Part shown: positions 17,601-25,342 of the stretch, one piece after another | Position numbering within the stretch: position 1 is the stretch's first letter | Layout of the letters: the number at the start of each line of letters is the position of its first letter | Assembly (NCBI GenBank): GCA_958421655.1 | Contig: CATZMG010000008.1 | Span: forward strand, 1 to 41,808 | Source of the DNA: an uncultured Collinsella sp. | GTDB lineage: Bacteria > Actinomycetota > Coriobacteriia > Coriobacteriales > Coriobacteriaceae | Direction: 5' to 3' | DNA: 41,808 nt | Position numbers and translations under genes: made by a program | Notes under the pieces: generated by a model | The model's input: the letters and a program-made list of their open reading frames with translations, nothing else | Databases searched by the model: none | Told to the model about the DNA's origin: nothing

Positions 17601-17778
17601 CGGCAAATGCCAACCTACTGGGCGCCGGGGCATTGAACTCCTGAACCTCGGGATCAAAGCCATGGTTGCGGAAGATCTGAGCGATATCCTCGGCAGCCAA
17701 GCGCTCTTCTTCGCTGCATGCCGGCGTAATGCCGGTGTTCTGCAGCAGGTGGTTAATATAGTTCTGGGTGTTCGCCAT
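14608..17778 (-). CDS. Membrane protein with an M28-peptidase-like domain split by a long acidic insertion
   Basis: The product is about 1056 residues. The N-terminal part holds an M28 peptidase-like start, a hydrophobic pair (about 55-95), then RPVVVVAHYDSPRAE with the family's first metal His (138) and an Asp. A second hydrophobic stretch (about 158-207) and SNRHILPYTSGAVCNKSSVAAML follow, the place of the second metal site. Residues about 241-900 are low-complexity Ala/Glu/Pro/Asp/Gln sequence with one Lys/Arg-rich stretch near RKRGLGGLFGRKKK. The last 140 residues look like the second half of the M28 fold (IWFVATGASDCDGAGMKAF, GVFFINLESVGAG). The usual bridging Asp and Glu-Glu pair seem replaced (CNKSS, DCDG), so activity is doubtful. 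I choose the ATG at 17778, with GGAG five bases upstream. Confidence 0.8.
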   Translation of the reverse strand: MANTQNYINHLLQNTGITPACSEEERLAAEDIAQIFRNHGFDPEVQEFNAPAPSRLAFAVTGILAFAGALLMGIGGGIGLVGTLLAIVGAVLYVLERTGHPVVSRLGKTGVSQNVIAYHKASGPLASPRNRPVVVVAHYDSPRAELLAREPYASYRALIAKLLPVATVAPAAVAILRILPLPGALKVLLWIVAILASLVALANAVNIISNRHILPYTSGAVCNKSSVAAMLGVMDNVAPFQGENEFPDDVPFDTYFGEQKRRAEEMARAAAEYAAAQQQNDYGNTIEYEEPTYAEDEFGQPIAPDAQTEPEQGEAFDEQIEGFEGASADETLIGAIVPEDQNQAAQAEEFNDEVPAAEPAEESAEPEPKLYRNAAGNIRFGSDAIRALGMLPESCTLDYEEGEEPTFEPEPAPVVAADDESAAVTAAVADPEAVSAFDPAAGLDILAPAAPAQDVADESDDDYVEQPRRVSYESDTDFSAEIPAATPHADIASAFSSIGASASNFFKGAFAKGKKFVDDFEEKRAAAREAAEQEAIAQQQAAEAARELAAQEFEQNEAMQSAPVEAAEATTSFESQQPASADVVEATTSFEAQQHVDSTVSFDAAQFDSTITFEKQGTAIAEPLPVSDEQGDAADDDEPVDAAEIQDAAEDEPVEANSDEEQYAAAEQDDSTEVEQEEVPAVSETPETDESRPYSTQIFTMPTPSGSGATVANVAPTQDETVDSLMAQISSQASPRPQMNVPDPASAPSPAPSSSPLASVPDPSLPSMKQANVASRTSLFDLPDPSAQVNDPFATVQGPEPTSAPVAPPMPVASGAQPIETISAPAPAAPKSRKRGLGGLFGRKKKNEQDSMSDWLGVEDDYDAKKSGRGIGSWDNFEDDNDGWKGGATSSDGASSEDMLSAVASMGDDELLGHDIWFVATGASDCDGAGMKAFLASHRDKLRGVFFINLESVGAGRLSVVTVEGEQQLLKGDRRIMNLVSKVCKSFHVDCGALEMPYAKTDAYAALEASRRALTIAGVDGTRLACARTEDDLPHNVNPTNIATVSEVVTEVIRRS

Positions 17779-17976
17779 GTGCGCTCCACATCCATAATCC
17801 GACAAATAGGCCCAATGCATGCACATTAGAACCGTATATAGTCGAAAGTATACCCCGAGCAAGCGCAAACGACCGAATTCGGGCCATCTTAACGCCCCGA
17901 GCGGACAAGGATATAGCCTAATCTCCATATCGGACTAAAATCATGGCAGCAAACCACCTTCTCATGCGAGGACTCT
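17779..17976. promoter_or_regulatory. Divergent promoter region
   Basis: This spacer separates the leftward M28-like gene from the rightward WYL regulator pair. On the minus strand TTGCTC and TATATA, 16 bases apart, could serve the M28-like gene. No clear hexamers or operator palindrome are visible for the WYL side. Confidence 0.35.
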
Positions 17977-18999
17977 ATGACGGCAAGCGACCCGACCGCG
18001 ACAATTAAAAAGGGGAATTCGGAGCCCAGTTTCGATAAAACGGCTCAGCGCATCCTCAATCTTTTCTTTGTGCTCAACAGCTCCCCCGAACCGCTGACGA
18101 CCGAGCAGATCGTCTTGGATTCTGACCTGGGATATGACTCGGGCAACATCGACTCGGATAAGCGCAAGTTTCGGCGCGATCGTGACAAACTGCTCGAGCG
18201 TGGCATCTTAATCAAGGAGGTTCGCCCCGCCGGTGCACAGGAGACCGAGGAAAGCTCGTGGACAATCGACCGCGAGCACACCTTTGCAGCAGGCGGCCTC
18301 ATCACCGCAGACGACGCCGATATCCTGCTCAACGCCATCGACCAGACACTAGCGGCCGGCTCATCCACTTTTGCCGCACCGCTTGCCGATATTCGCTCCA
18401 AGATTGCCTATCTCACCGGTAGGACGACGGTGGACGAAGCACCAATCCGCCGCTCTCCCACCGTCGATGCGGTATGGAGCGCCTTTGCCGAGCGATGCGC
18501 GCTGCGATTTTTATATCAGAACGGACGCGGCGAGCAGAAAGAACGTACCGTCTGCGTCTACGGCATGTTCGAACGCGAGGGCGTGGCGTACTTCTGCGGC
18601 CTCGACAATGTCACCGACGGCATCAGGACATTCCGCTGCGACCGTATCGTTCGCGCTTGGCGTCCTTCGAAGGCCTACGCCATCCCTGCGGACTTCAATC
18701 TCAACGACTATCTGTTCTTTGAATTCGATTTTGCCGACCGACCGCCCGTTGCAGCCACGTTCTCGTTCGCCCCTCAGACGCAGATCGATATGATCAACGG
18801 CCTCACGCGCGGGCGAGGTGAGCTCGCACACACCGATGTGGGATGGGCCTGGACCGTTGACGTGCGTGACCTTGAAGCCGCCGCCTCATTTTGCATGGCC
18901 CACGCCGTGGACGGCATGAGGCCCGTGGCCCCCAAATCGCTCAAGCAGGCGTGGAACCGCCTCATTGAAAGGACGGTGCACGAGCATGCCCGTGCGTAA
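17977..18999 (+). CDS. WYL-domain transcriptional regulator (first of a pair)
   Basis: The 340-residue protein has an N-terminal helix-turn-helix region (about 20-85, with LTTEQIVLDSDLGY and a basic KRKFRRDRDKL helix). A WYL domain (about 160-270) holds the strands RFLYQNGRGEQKERTVCVYGMF and YFCGLDNVTDGIRTFRCDRI, and a WCX-like C-terminal part follows. WYL domains bind nucleic acids or nucleotides and often control DNA-damage or defence genes. The ATG has AGGA four bases upstream. The 3' end overlaps the second WYL gene by 14 bp, as in the actinobacterial PafB-PafC pair, which activates DNA-damage genes as a heterodimer. The neighbouring DinG-like helicase fits this, but that is inference. 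Confidence 0.85.
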   Translation: MTASDPTATIKKGNSEPSFDKTAQRILNLFFVLNSSPEPLTTEQIVLDSDLGYDSGNIDSDKRKFRRDRDKLLERGILIKEVRPAGAQETEESSWTIDREHTFAAGGLITADDADILLNAIDQTLAAGSSTFAAPLADIRSKIAYLTGRTTVDEAPIRRSPTVDAVWSAFAERCALRFLYQNGRGEQKERTVCVYGMFEREGVAYFCGLDNVTDGIRTFRCDRIVRAWRPSKAYAIPADFNLNDYLFFEFDFADRPPVAATFSFAPQTQIDMINGLTRGRGELAHTDVGWAWTVDVRDLEAAASFCMAHAVDGMRPVAPKSLKQAWNRLIERTVHEHARA

Positions 19000-19903
19000 A
19001 CTCACCAGCGAGCAGAGACTCTCGCGTGCCATCGACATCATGGAGGCCCTCTACGCCGCCGGCGAGAGCGGCATGACACGAGCCGAGATTTGCAGCCGCT
19101 TTGACATCACAGGGGTGTCGCTCGACGAGATTCTCGAGATCGTCTCGACGCTCGCGGACCGAGAATCGGGCGCGCGCATCATCTGCGAATGCCGCGGCGA
19201 GCGTGTGGTCCTCACCGGCGACGCCGGGCGTGTTCTACCGTTGCGCCTGAGTGCCGCCGAGGGCGCTGTGCTCAACCACGAACTTGAATCGTTGGGGATC
19301 GAGCCACAGACGGCAGCCCGGATTCGGCATGCTCTTCTACCCGAAGAGCTCGGCTATAACCAGCACGTCTTTGACACCGTCAACCACGGGTCGCACTGGC
19401 AGCAGCTGAGCTGCGCCATTCAGGACGGCGTTCGCTGTCGTATCTCGTATCGCTCGATGGACGATGCGCGGCCACGCGAGCGTCTGGTCGACCCCTTGCG
19501 CATTACAGCAAACGGCGACCAAACATATCTGATTGCCTGGGACATCGCGGTCGATGAGCAGCGCACCTATCGCATGGATAAAATCGAGGGACTCGCCTTG
19601 ACGGAAGACTCCGTCGTGCCTCACGCACCGGACGTTGCATCCCTCCACGATTCCCTTGCCCGGACGCAGCGTAGCGCAAAGCTCTTGATGCCATTCGATA
19701 TGGCGGAGCATCTGGACTGGGCCGGCATCACCCTAATCGAGCGCAGCGGGACAGACACGGCAACGGTAACCGTACATTACGGCTCCGAGCGTTGGCTGCT
19801 GAGCCAGATAATCGCAGCGGGCGGAGCCATCCGCATCTTGGATGAGCCAGTCCTGTCAAAGCGTCTGTGCGATATGGCAAAAACCCTCGTCTGTCCGCTT
19901 TAG
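18986..19903 (+). CDS. WYL-domain transcriptional regulator (second of a pair)
   Basis: About 305 residues. An N-terminal winged helix (about 5-75, EQRLSRAIDIMEALYAAGES and MTRAEICSRFDITG) is followed by a WYL domain (about 130-215) with VRCRISYRSMDDARPRERLVDPLRI, TYLIAWD and RTYRMDKIEGL. A C-terminal WCX-like region comes last. I choose the ATG at 18986, inside the end of the first gene; AAAGGA lies 12 bases upstream, so coupling is likely. Its stop overlaps the stop of the convergent DinG-like gene by 4 bp, with no terminator between them. Confidence 0.85.
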   Translation: MPVRKLTSEQRLSRAIDIMEALYAAGESGMTRAEICSRFDITGVSLDEILEIVSTLADRESGARIICECRGERVVLTGDAGRVLPLRLSAAEGAVLNHELESLGIEPQTAARIRHALLPEELGYNQHVFDTVNHGSHWQQLSCAIQDGVRCRISYRSMDDARPRERLVDPLRITANGDQTYLIAWDIAVDEQRTYRMDKIEGLALTEDSVVPHAPDVASLHDSLARTQRSAKLLMPFDMAEHLDWAGITLIERSGTDTATVTVHYGSERWLLSQIIAAGGAIRILDEPVLSKRLCDMAKTLVCPL

Positions 19904-22794
19904 CGCCGCCGCTCGTGGCGTGCACGCCACAGCTGTAGATAGTGCCCGATCTGCGCCGATTCGATGCGCTGGTAGGAGCTCGTGGGCAGCGACGTTAAGA
20001 ACTTCTTGCCATAGCCCTTCGTCACCAGGCGAGGATCCGCCAAGATCAGCACACCGCTATCGGTCGACGAGCGAATCAAACGCCCCGCGGCCTGCTTAAC
20101 CTCGAGCACCGCCTCGGGCAGCGAATAGCGCGCCCATGCGCGGTCTTCGCGCAGGTTGCGCTCGCACGAGAGCGGGTCCGTGGGGCTCGAGAACGGCAAC
20201 TTGGGAATGATGACGCAGCGCAGCGTCTCGCCGCTGGCATCAAACCCCTCCCAGAAGGCCTTGAGCGCAAAAAGCGACGAGGTCGGTTCGTTGATAAACC
20301 GGTCGCGCAGGCGACGAGGAGATGAGTTGCGCTGCTGGCAGTTGAGCTCCAGACCCGCACGGGCCATCTTGGGCTCAACGCGGGCGTATAGGTCCTCCAT
20401 GTCGCGCCGGTTGGTGAACAACGTGAGCACCGATCCGCCCATGGCAAGATGGGCGTCGACCAGTACGCGCTCGAGCGCCGTAAGATAGCTCTCACGATCG
20501 CGCGGATCGGGGATATCGCCCGCAACGACTACAGCCATGTTCGAATCGAAGTCGTAGCTCGAATCCAAGTGCAGCGATGACGACGTTGAAGCACCGATGC
20601 GATCAAGGCCGACCGCATGGTTAAAGTGCTCAAAGCTTTTGGACACCGTCATGGTCGCCGAGGCAAAGATAGCCGTGTGAACCTCAGGCAGCCACTCGGT
20701 TGCCAAGGCCTCGCCAATGTCGATGCGCTCTGCGGTCATTGACTCTCCGCCGGCACGCAGCCTGCGATTGACCTGCAGCGAATACACGTAGTGTTCATCG
20801 GTACCATCAATGATGAGTTTTAGGTTCTCGGCCAGCTCGTGCAGGCGGCGCGAGATATCACCCAGGTCGACAACAACCTCTGGCTTGTCGGCGGCGACGG
20901 CTTGCACCAGCGCGTCGACGCTCTTGTCAGCTTGTTCCAATGCGTCGATGCCAGCGTAGGCCGACTGCAAGAAATCATGCCAGTCGTCAGATTCGCGCAG
21001 CTCGGGGCCAATCCATAGATTGGCATTGTCATAGCCCCCACGGGCACGGCGGCCGAGCTCGCGAACGCCATCGAACACGCCGGCGATCGCCATGCTCGCG
21101 TGCGCAACCGTCGACGTCGCCTTGGCGGCAAGGCCCAGATAGAGCGTAGAGCCCTCGGAGGTTGCCAAATCACGGGAAACCTGGCTTAGCGCGCCGGTGC
21201 TCGAGCCACCCAGACGCTCGAACAGGACGCGTGATTCGTCCGCCGACACCACACGCGCCCACTGACGGCGCGCCTCGCGCTCGATGGAATGGGCCTCGTC
21301 GATTACCCAATGACGAATCGGCGGCAAAATCCTGCCCTCGGCCGCGACGTTGCGGAACAGCAGGGAATGGTTGGTGACCACCACATCGGCATGCGCCGCA
21401 CGACGGCGAGCGCCGTGGACCAAACATTTATCAGGAAAAAACGGGCAGAGGCGACGAGCACACTCGCGCGAGGCCGTCGTAAAGTCGGGACGGTTGACGC
21501 TGCGCCACCGAATGCCGAGCGAGTCGAGGTCGCCATCGGCTGATTGGCAGACGTACGCCATAATGACCGCGACCGCCGTGAGCGTGTCCGCCGGATCGCG
21601 CTTGGTGGTAATCTCGACCTGGCCGCGGCTCATGCGCTCAAGCTTGCGCAGGCACGGATAGTGGTCATACCCCTTGAGAGCGCAAAATGACAGACCACCG
21701 TCCAGTTGCTCGGCAAGTTTTGGCAGCTCATGGTACATGAGCTGGTCGGCAAGATTGTTCGATTTGGTCGCAATACCAACCGTGATGTTGTTACGGCGTG
21801 CTGCCTCGGCAAAAGGCACCAGATAGGCCATCGATTTGCCGACGCCTGTGCCTGCCTCAATTACTCGATGAGTGCCCGTGACCAGCGCATCGCGGACCTC
21901 GAGCGCCATCGCGATCTGCTCATCACGCGGCTCGTAGGTGGGATACATGCGATTGACCAGGCCACCTGGCGCATAGTCTGCCTCGATCTCCTCACGACTC
22001 GGCATCTTGAGGACCGGCAGCCCATCGGCGTCCACCCGATCGTCGGCGCGATCGGCCTTGAGAACGTCAGCACGAGCGGCGCTGAGAGAGAAGATGGAAC
22101 CAGGGTTCTGCCCTGCCAAGAATGAGAAGATAGGACGATAGGACCAAGGCACGTCCGGATGCATGTCGGCTAGGCGCGCCATGAGGCCCTGGGGCAAGTC
22201 GGTGAGCGCCACGAGCAACACGCGCCATACGCCACACAGGGCGTCGACGTCGGCATTGGCACGGTGTGATACCGAGTCGCAGCCAAACAGGTCGGCCATA
22301 AAAGACAGCTTGTGCGAGGCCAGGCGCGGAAGTGCGATGCGCGACAGCGCCAGCGAATCGATCCAAATATCGCTCACGTTGACGCCGCCTTTGACCGACT
22401 CGATAAACGAGCGGTCGAACGTGGCGTTGTGTGCGATCACCGGGCAGCCACCGACAAAATCGGCGAGAGCGGCGACGGCCTCAACCGCCGACGGGGCATC
22501 TGCCACATCGGCGTTTGTAATGCTCGTGAGCTCGGTAATCTCGGCGGGAATCAGCTGTTTGGGATGCACGAAGGTATCGAAGCGGCCGATGACCTCGCGG
22601 CCCGAAAGACGGGCCGCCGAGATCTCGATCAGCTCGTTGTCCTGCACCGAAAGACCCGTGGTCTCGGTATCGAGGACAATCACATCTTCCTCGATAAGGC
22701 CGAAGGACTGCGTTTTGGCGCGGTCGGCAAGCGTGGCATAGGAGTCGATGACAAACTGCGGCGTTCCTGACGAAACCGCGTCCTCGATTAGCAT
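19900..22794 (-). CDS. DinG-like helicase with N-terminal 3'-5' exonuclease domain
   Basis: The 964-residue protein joins two enzymes. Residues about 36-205 form a DnaQ-type exonuclease: Exo I VLDTETTGL (Asp42, Glu44), Exo II VIAHNATFDRSF, and Exo III HRANADVDAL. The rest is an XPD/DinG superfamily 2 helicase with Walker A EAGTGVGKSMAYL, a Cys-containing segment fitting an iron-sulphur cluster, DEAHSIE, and a helicase C-terminal part (LPKLPFSSPTDPL, QAAGRLIRSSTDSGV). Firmicute DinG proteins share this layout. The role is likely unwinding of R-loops or damaged forks. The ATG lies inside the last codons of ddl (7-bp overlap). The 3' end overlaps the convergent WYL gene. Confidence 0.92.
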   Translation of the reverse strand: MLIEDAVSSGTPQFVIDSYATLADRAKTQSFGLIEEDVIVLDTETTGLSVQDNELIEISAARLSGREVIGRFDTFVHPKQLIPAEITELTSITNADVADAPSAVEAVAALADFVGGCPVIAHNATFDRSFIESVKGGVNVSDIWIDSLALSRIALPRLASHKLSFMADLFGCDSVSHRANADVDALCGVWRVLLVALTDLPQGLMARLADMHPDVPWSYRPIFSFLAGQNPGSIFSLSAARADVLKADRADDRVDADGLPVLKMPSREEIEADYAPGGLVNRMYPTYEPRDEQIAMALEVRDALVTGTHRVIEAGTGVGKSMAYLVPFAEAARRNNITVGIATKSNNLADQLMYHELPKLAEQLDGGLSFCALKGYDHYPCLRKLERMSRGQVEITTKRDPADTLTAVAVIMAYVCQSADGDLDSLGIRWRSVNRPDFTTASRECARRLCPFFPDKCLVHGARRRAAHADVVVTNHSLLFRNVAAEGRILPPIRHWVIDEAHSIEREARRQWARVVSADESRVLFERLGGSSTGALSQVSRDLATSEGSTLYLGLAAKATSTVAHASMAIAGVFDGVRELGRRARGGYDNANLWIGPELRESDDWHDFLQSAYAGIDALEQADKSVDALVQAVAADKPEVVVDLGDISRRLHELAENLKLIIDGTDEHYVYSLQVNRRLRAGGESMTAERIDIGEALATEWLPEVHTAIFASATMTVSKSFEHFNHAVGLDRIGASTSSSLHLDSSYDFDSNMAVVVAGDIPDPRDRESYLTALERVLVDAHLAMGGSVLTLFTNRRDMEDLYARVEPKMARAGLELNCQQRNSSPRRLRDRFINEPTSSLFALKAFWEGFDASGETLRCVIIPKLPFSSPTDPLSCERNLREDRAWARYSLPEAVLEVKQAAGRLIRSSTDSGVLILADPRLVTKGYGKKFLTSLPTSSYQRIESAQIGHYLQLWRARHERRR

Positions 22795-23753
22795 GCAATG
22801 CCCGCTCGACGAAGGCCCATACGGATCAGGCTGTCACAGACCTGCGGGAACGTCATGTCGTCGGTGTGGCGGATCTCATCCGGATACAGCGACATATCGG
22901 TCATGCCGGGAATCGTGTTGGTCTCGAGGATGACGGGGCCATCCTCGCTCACGATAAAGTCGCTGCGCGAGATACCCAGGCAGCCGAGCGCCTTATGGGC
23001 AGCACAGGCGAGCTCCTGGGCGCGAGCGTAGTTCTCGGGCGAAATCTGTGCCGGAATGCGATGGATATCCGCGGGGTCCACATACTTCACGTCCAGGTCG
23101 TAGAACTCGCAGTCCTCGGGCTTACGGATCTCGACGATCGGCAGAGCACGCACGTCATCTTCGCCGTATACGCCGACGGTTATCTCGGTACCCTCGATGC
23201 ACTTCTCGACCAGCACTTTGTCGCCGTACCTAAACGCCTTGGCGATTGCCGCGGGCAGCTCGGATGGTTCATGGACCAGGGAAATGCCATAGCTGGAACC
23301 GTTGACGGCCGGCTTCACAAAGCAGCGCTCGCCACAAACCTCGACAATGTGATCGGTATCGATCTCATCGCCCGACTCAATCGCCAAGCCGGGGGCAATG
23401 GGAATGCCCGCCTTGGCGTACAGGATCTTAGAGACCTCCTTGTCGGCACCGCAGGCGCTGGCAAGCACGCCCGAGGCCGTGTAGGGGATACCCAAGGTCT
23501 CCATGGCACCCTGCATGGCACCATCCTCGCCGCCGGCACCGTGCATGGCGATAAACGCCACGTCAAAGCCACCGGTCGCCATGGTTACCATAAAATCATC
23601 GGCAGCTGTGTCGAGCAGCTCCACCGAAGTGTAGCCGGCCTCCTTCAAGGCCGCCACGACGTTCTTTCCCGAATTGAGCGAGATCTCGCGCTCAGCGGAA
23701 TGACCGCCCGCCAAGACTGCTACGTGCATGTTCTCTAGGCTTTTACCCGGCAT
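22788..23753 (-). CDS. ddl: D-alanine--D-alanine ligase
   Basis: ATP-grasp ligase that makes the D-Ala-D-Ala end of the peptidoglycan stem peptide. The 321 residues show VLAGGHSAEREISLNSG (N-terminal domain), AMHGAGGEDGAMQG, the ATP-grasp strand RCFVKPAVNGSSYGIS, and the C-terminal ETNTIPGMTDMSLYP. The omega-loop region FYDLDVKYVD keeps the Lys-Tyr pair seen in D-Ala-D-Ala ligases, so it is not a vancomycin-resistance D-lactate or D-Ser type. The ATG at 23753 has GGAG seven bases upstream. It leads a two-gene unit with the DinG-like gene and is divergent from rlmN. Confidence 0.96.
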   Translation of the reverse strand: MPGKSLENMHVAVLAGGHSAEREISLNSGKNVVAALKEAGYTSVELLDTAADDFMVTMATGGFDVAFIAMHGAGGEDGAMQGAMETLGIPYTASGVLASACGADKEVSKILYAKAGIPIAPGLAIESGDEIDTDHIVEVCGERCFVKPAVNGSSYGISLVHEPSELPAAIAKAFRYGDKVLVEKCIEGTEITVGVYGEDDVRALPIVEIRKPEDCEFYDLDVKYVDPADIHRIPAQISPENYARAQELACAAHKALGCLGISRSDFIVSEDGPVILETNTIPGMTDMSLYPDEIRHTDDMTFPQVCDSLIRMGLRRAGIAC

Positions 23754-23838
23754 GGGCAGACTCCTCCTCTATAATTTCTGCAGCTGATACCATATTGTAG
23801 CGATACCCTCTACGTTTCCCCAAAATCGAAAGGCTTCC

Positions 23839-24891
23839 ATGAATCCCAGGACTAAATCTCAGGACATTCGCGACTTGAGCCAAACCGATATTCGCGAGCT
23901 CGTGGCAGATCTCGGCCAGCCCGCTTTCCGCGCGAAGCAGCTCATCGAATGGGTCTTTGAGAAGAACGTTTGTTCGTTTGACGATATGACCAATCTTCCC
24001 AAGGCTTTCCGCGAGCAGCTTAAAGAGGCTTTTGCCTTTGACACACCGACGGAGCTCACCAAGCAGGTATCCAAAGATGGCTCTCGCAAGTATCTGCTTG
24101 AGTACCACGACGGCATTTCCGTCGAGACCGTAGGCATGCCCCGTCGTAACAAGCTTTCTGTCTGCGTGTCCACCCAAGCCGGCTGCGGCATGGGTTGCGC
24201 TTTTTGCGCTACCGGCCTCAACGGCCTCAAGCGCTCGCTGACCGCCCAAGAGATCGTTGATCAGGTACTTCATGTATCCACTGACTTTGGCGAGCGCGCC
24301 ACGAGCGTTGTCTTCATGGGGCAGGGCGAGCCCTTTGCTAACTATGACGAGGTTCTCAAGGCCCTCCGAATCCTCAACGACCCGGACGGCATCGGTATCG
24401 GAGCCCGTCACCTCACTGTCTCCACCAGCGGCGTTATTCCCGGTATTCGCAAATTCGCCGACATCCCCGAGCAGTTCACGCTTGCCGTTTCCCTGCATTC
24501 CGCCATCCAGTCGACGCGCAATAAGCTCATGCCCGGCGTTAAGAAGTACACGCTACTTCGCCTTCACGAGGCTCTTCAGCTCTACACCGAGAAGACGGGA
24601 CGCCGCCCGACCTATGAGTACGCCATGATCGAAGGCGTCAATGACACAAACCCCGAGATGCAGGCACTCTGCGACTTCTGCGAGGGAACGCTGTGCCACG
24701 TCAACCTGATTCAGCTTAACGACATCGAGGGCAGCCCGCTCAAGCCGTCGCCGATTCATAAGGTTGAGGATCTTCAGCGCCGCCTTGAGTCTCGTGGCAT
24801 CGAGACCACGATCCGTAATTCTCGCGGCAATGATATCGATGCCGCCTGCGGTCAGCTGAAGCAACGTTTCAAGGTCCAGAAGAACGCATAG
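23839..24891 (+). CDS. rlmN: Dual-specificity 23S rRNA/tRNA adenine-C2 methyltransferase
   Basis: Radical-SAM enzyme that methylates A2503 of 23S rRNA and A37 of some tRNAs. The 350 residues include the CxxxCxxC cluster motif CGMGCAFCATG and GQGEPFANYDEVLKAL. The C-terminal Cys in NDIDAACGQL matches the methyl-carrying Cys of the family. The ATG has AAAGG five bases upstream. It is one of the few rightward genes on this arm. A variant parS and a strong terminator follow. Confidence 0.97.
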   Translation: MNPRTKSQDIRDLSQTDIRELVADLGQPAFRAKQLIEWVFEKNVCSFDDMTNLPKAFREQLKEAFAFDTPTELTKQVSKDGSRKYLLEYHDGISVETVGMPRRNKLSVCVSTQAGCGMGCAFCATGLNGLKRSLTAQEIVDQVLHVSTDFGERATSVVFMGQGEPFANYDEVLKALRILNDPDGIGIGARHLTVSTSGVIPGIRKFADIPEQFTLAVSLHSAIQSTRNKLMPGVKKYTLLRLHEALQLYTEKTGRRPTYEYAMIEGVNDTNPEMQALCDFCEGTLCHVNLIQLNDIEGSPLKPSPIHKVEDLQRRLESRGIETTIRNSRGNDIDAACGQLKQRFKVQKNA

Positions 24892-24910
24892 GGGAGTCTG
24901 TACCCCATAA

Positions 24911-24926
24911 CGTTTCATGTGAAACA
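24911..24926. other. Degenerate parS-like site
   Basis: CGTTTCATGTGAAACA differs from the canonical parS TGTTTCACGTGAAACA at two positions. It lies 2.1 kb left of the perfect cluster, between rlmN and its terminator. Confidence 0.55.
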
Positions 24927-24930
24927 TCGA

Positions 24931-24976
24931 ACAGCCCCGGTTGTAGATAATGCAACCGGGGCTGTTTCATTTTTTT
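24931..24976 (+). terminator. Terminator of rlmN
   Basis: A perfect 13-bp stem (24931-24943 with 24953-24965) is followed by TTCAT and a run of seven T. Confidence 0.9.
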
Positions 24977-25016
24977 ATACTATTGGATTTGATTTATATA
25001 AGCGTAGTTTTATAGC

Positions 25017-25062
25017 CAAAATAAAGGGTCCTTGTCTCACGAATCAGACAAGGACCCCTTCA
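25017..25062 (-). terminator. Terminator of the parAB operon
   Basis: On the minus strand a 14-bp near-perfect stem (AAGGGGTCCTTGTCT/AGACAAGGACCCTT) is followed by TATTTT. It lies about 25 bp after the last gene of the operon. Confidence 0.85.
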
Positions 25063-25087
25063 AAACAGGCAAGTAATTGTTAGGTAC

Positions 25088-25342
25088 CTAATAACCAACA
25101 TTTTCCCATTGATGGTTAACCCAGTCTTGGTTAATCTTGGGATTCTTAGTCACCTGAGCAGTACGCATAGCGACATCTTCGGTCATCACATCCATTTTCT
25201 TCTTAGATGTATCGACGATATCCTGCGCTCCGCGCAACAGTCGACCTCGCAGTTCATCATCAGTCGCAAGCTTATAACCTGCAAAAGCGCCAGCGACGAC
25301 GGTGGTTGCCAATGCAACGACCGCGAGAACCTTATTCTTCAT
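25088..25342 (-). CDS. Small single-pass membrane protein overlapping parB
   Basis: About 84 residues: a short basic start, one hydrophobic segment (about 4-22), then a charged helical tail with LRGRLLRGAQDIVDTSKKKMD. It resembles YtxH-like small membrane proteins in layout, but I cannot assign a family. The ATG at 25342 lies inside the last codons of parB (11-bp overlap), with AGGAGG six bases upstream, so it is translated as the third gene of parA-parB. A link with chromosome segregation or the membrane is possible only from context. Confidence 0.75.
   Translation of the reverse strand: MKNKVLAVVALATTVVAGAFAGYKLATDDELRGRLLRGAQDIVDTSKKKMDVMTEDVAMRTAQVTKNPKINQDWVNHQWENVGY

Noticed and set aside
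14563..17829. A 1088-codon rightward open frame opposite the M28-like gene
   Set aside because: It is the antisense shadow of a GC-rich, low-complexity gene. The translation is Arg/Gly/Leu-rich with no motifs or ribosome site, while the minus-strand frame has a ribosome site and M28-like motifs.
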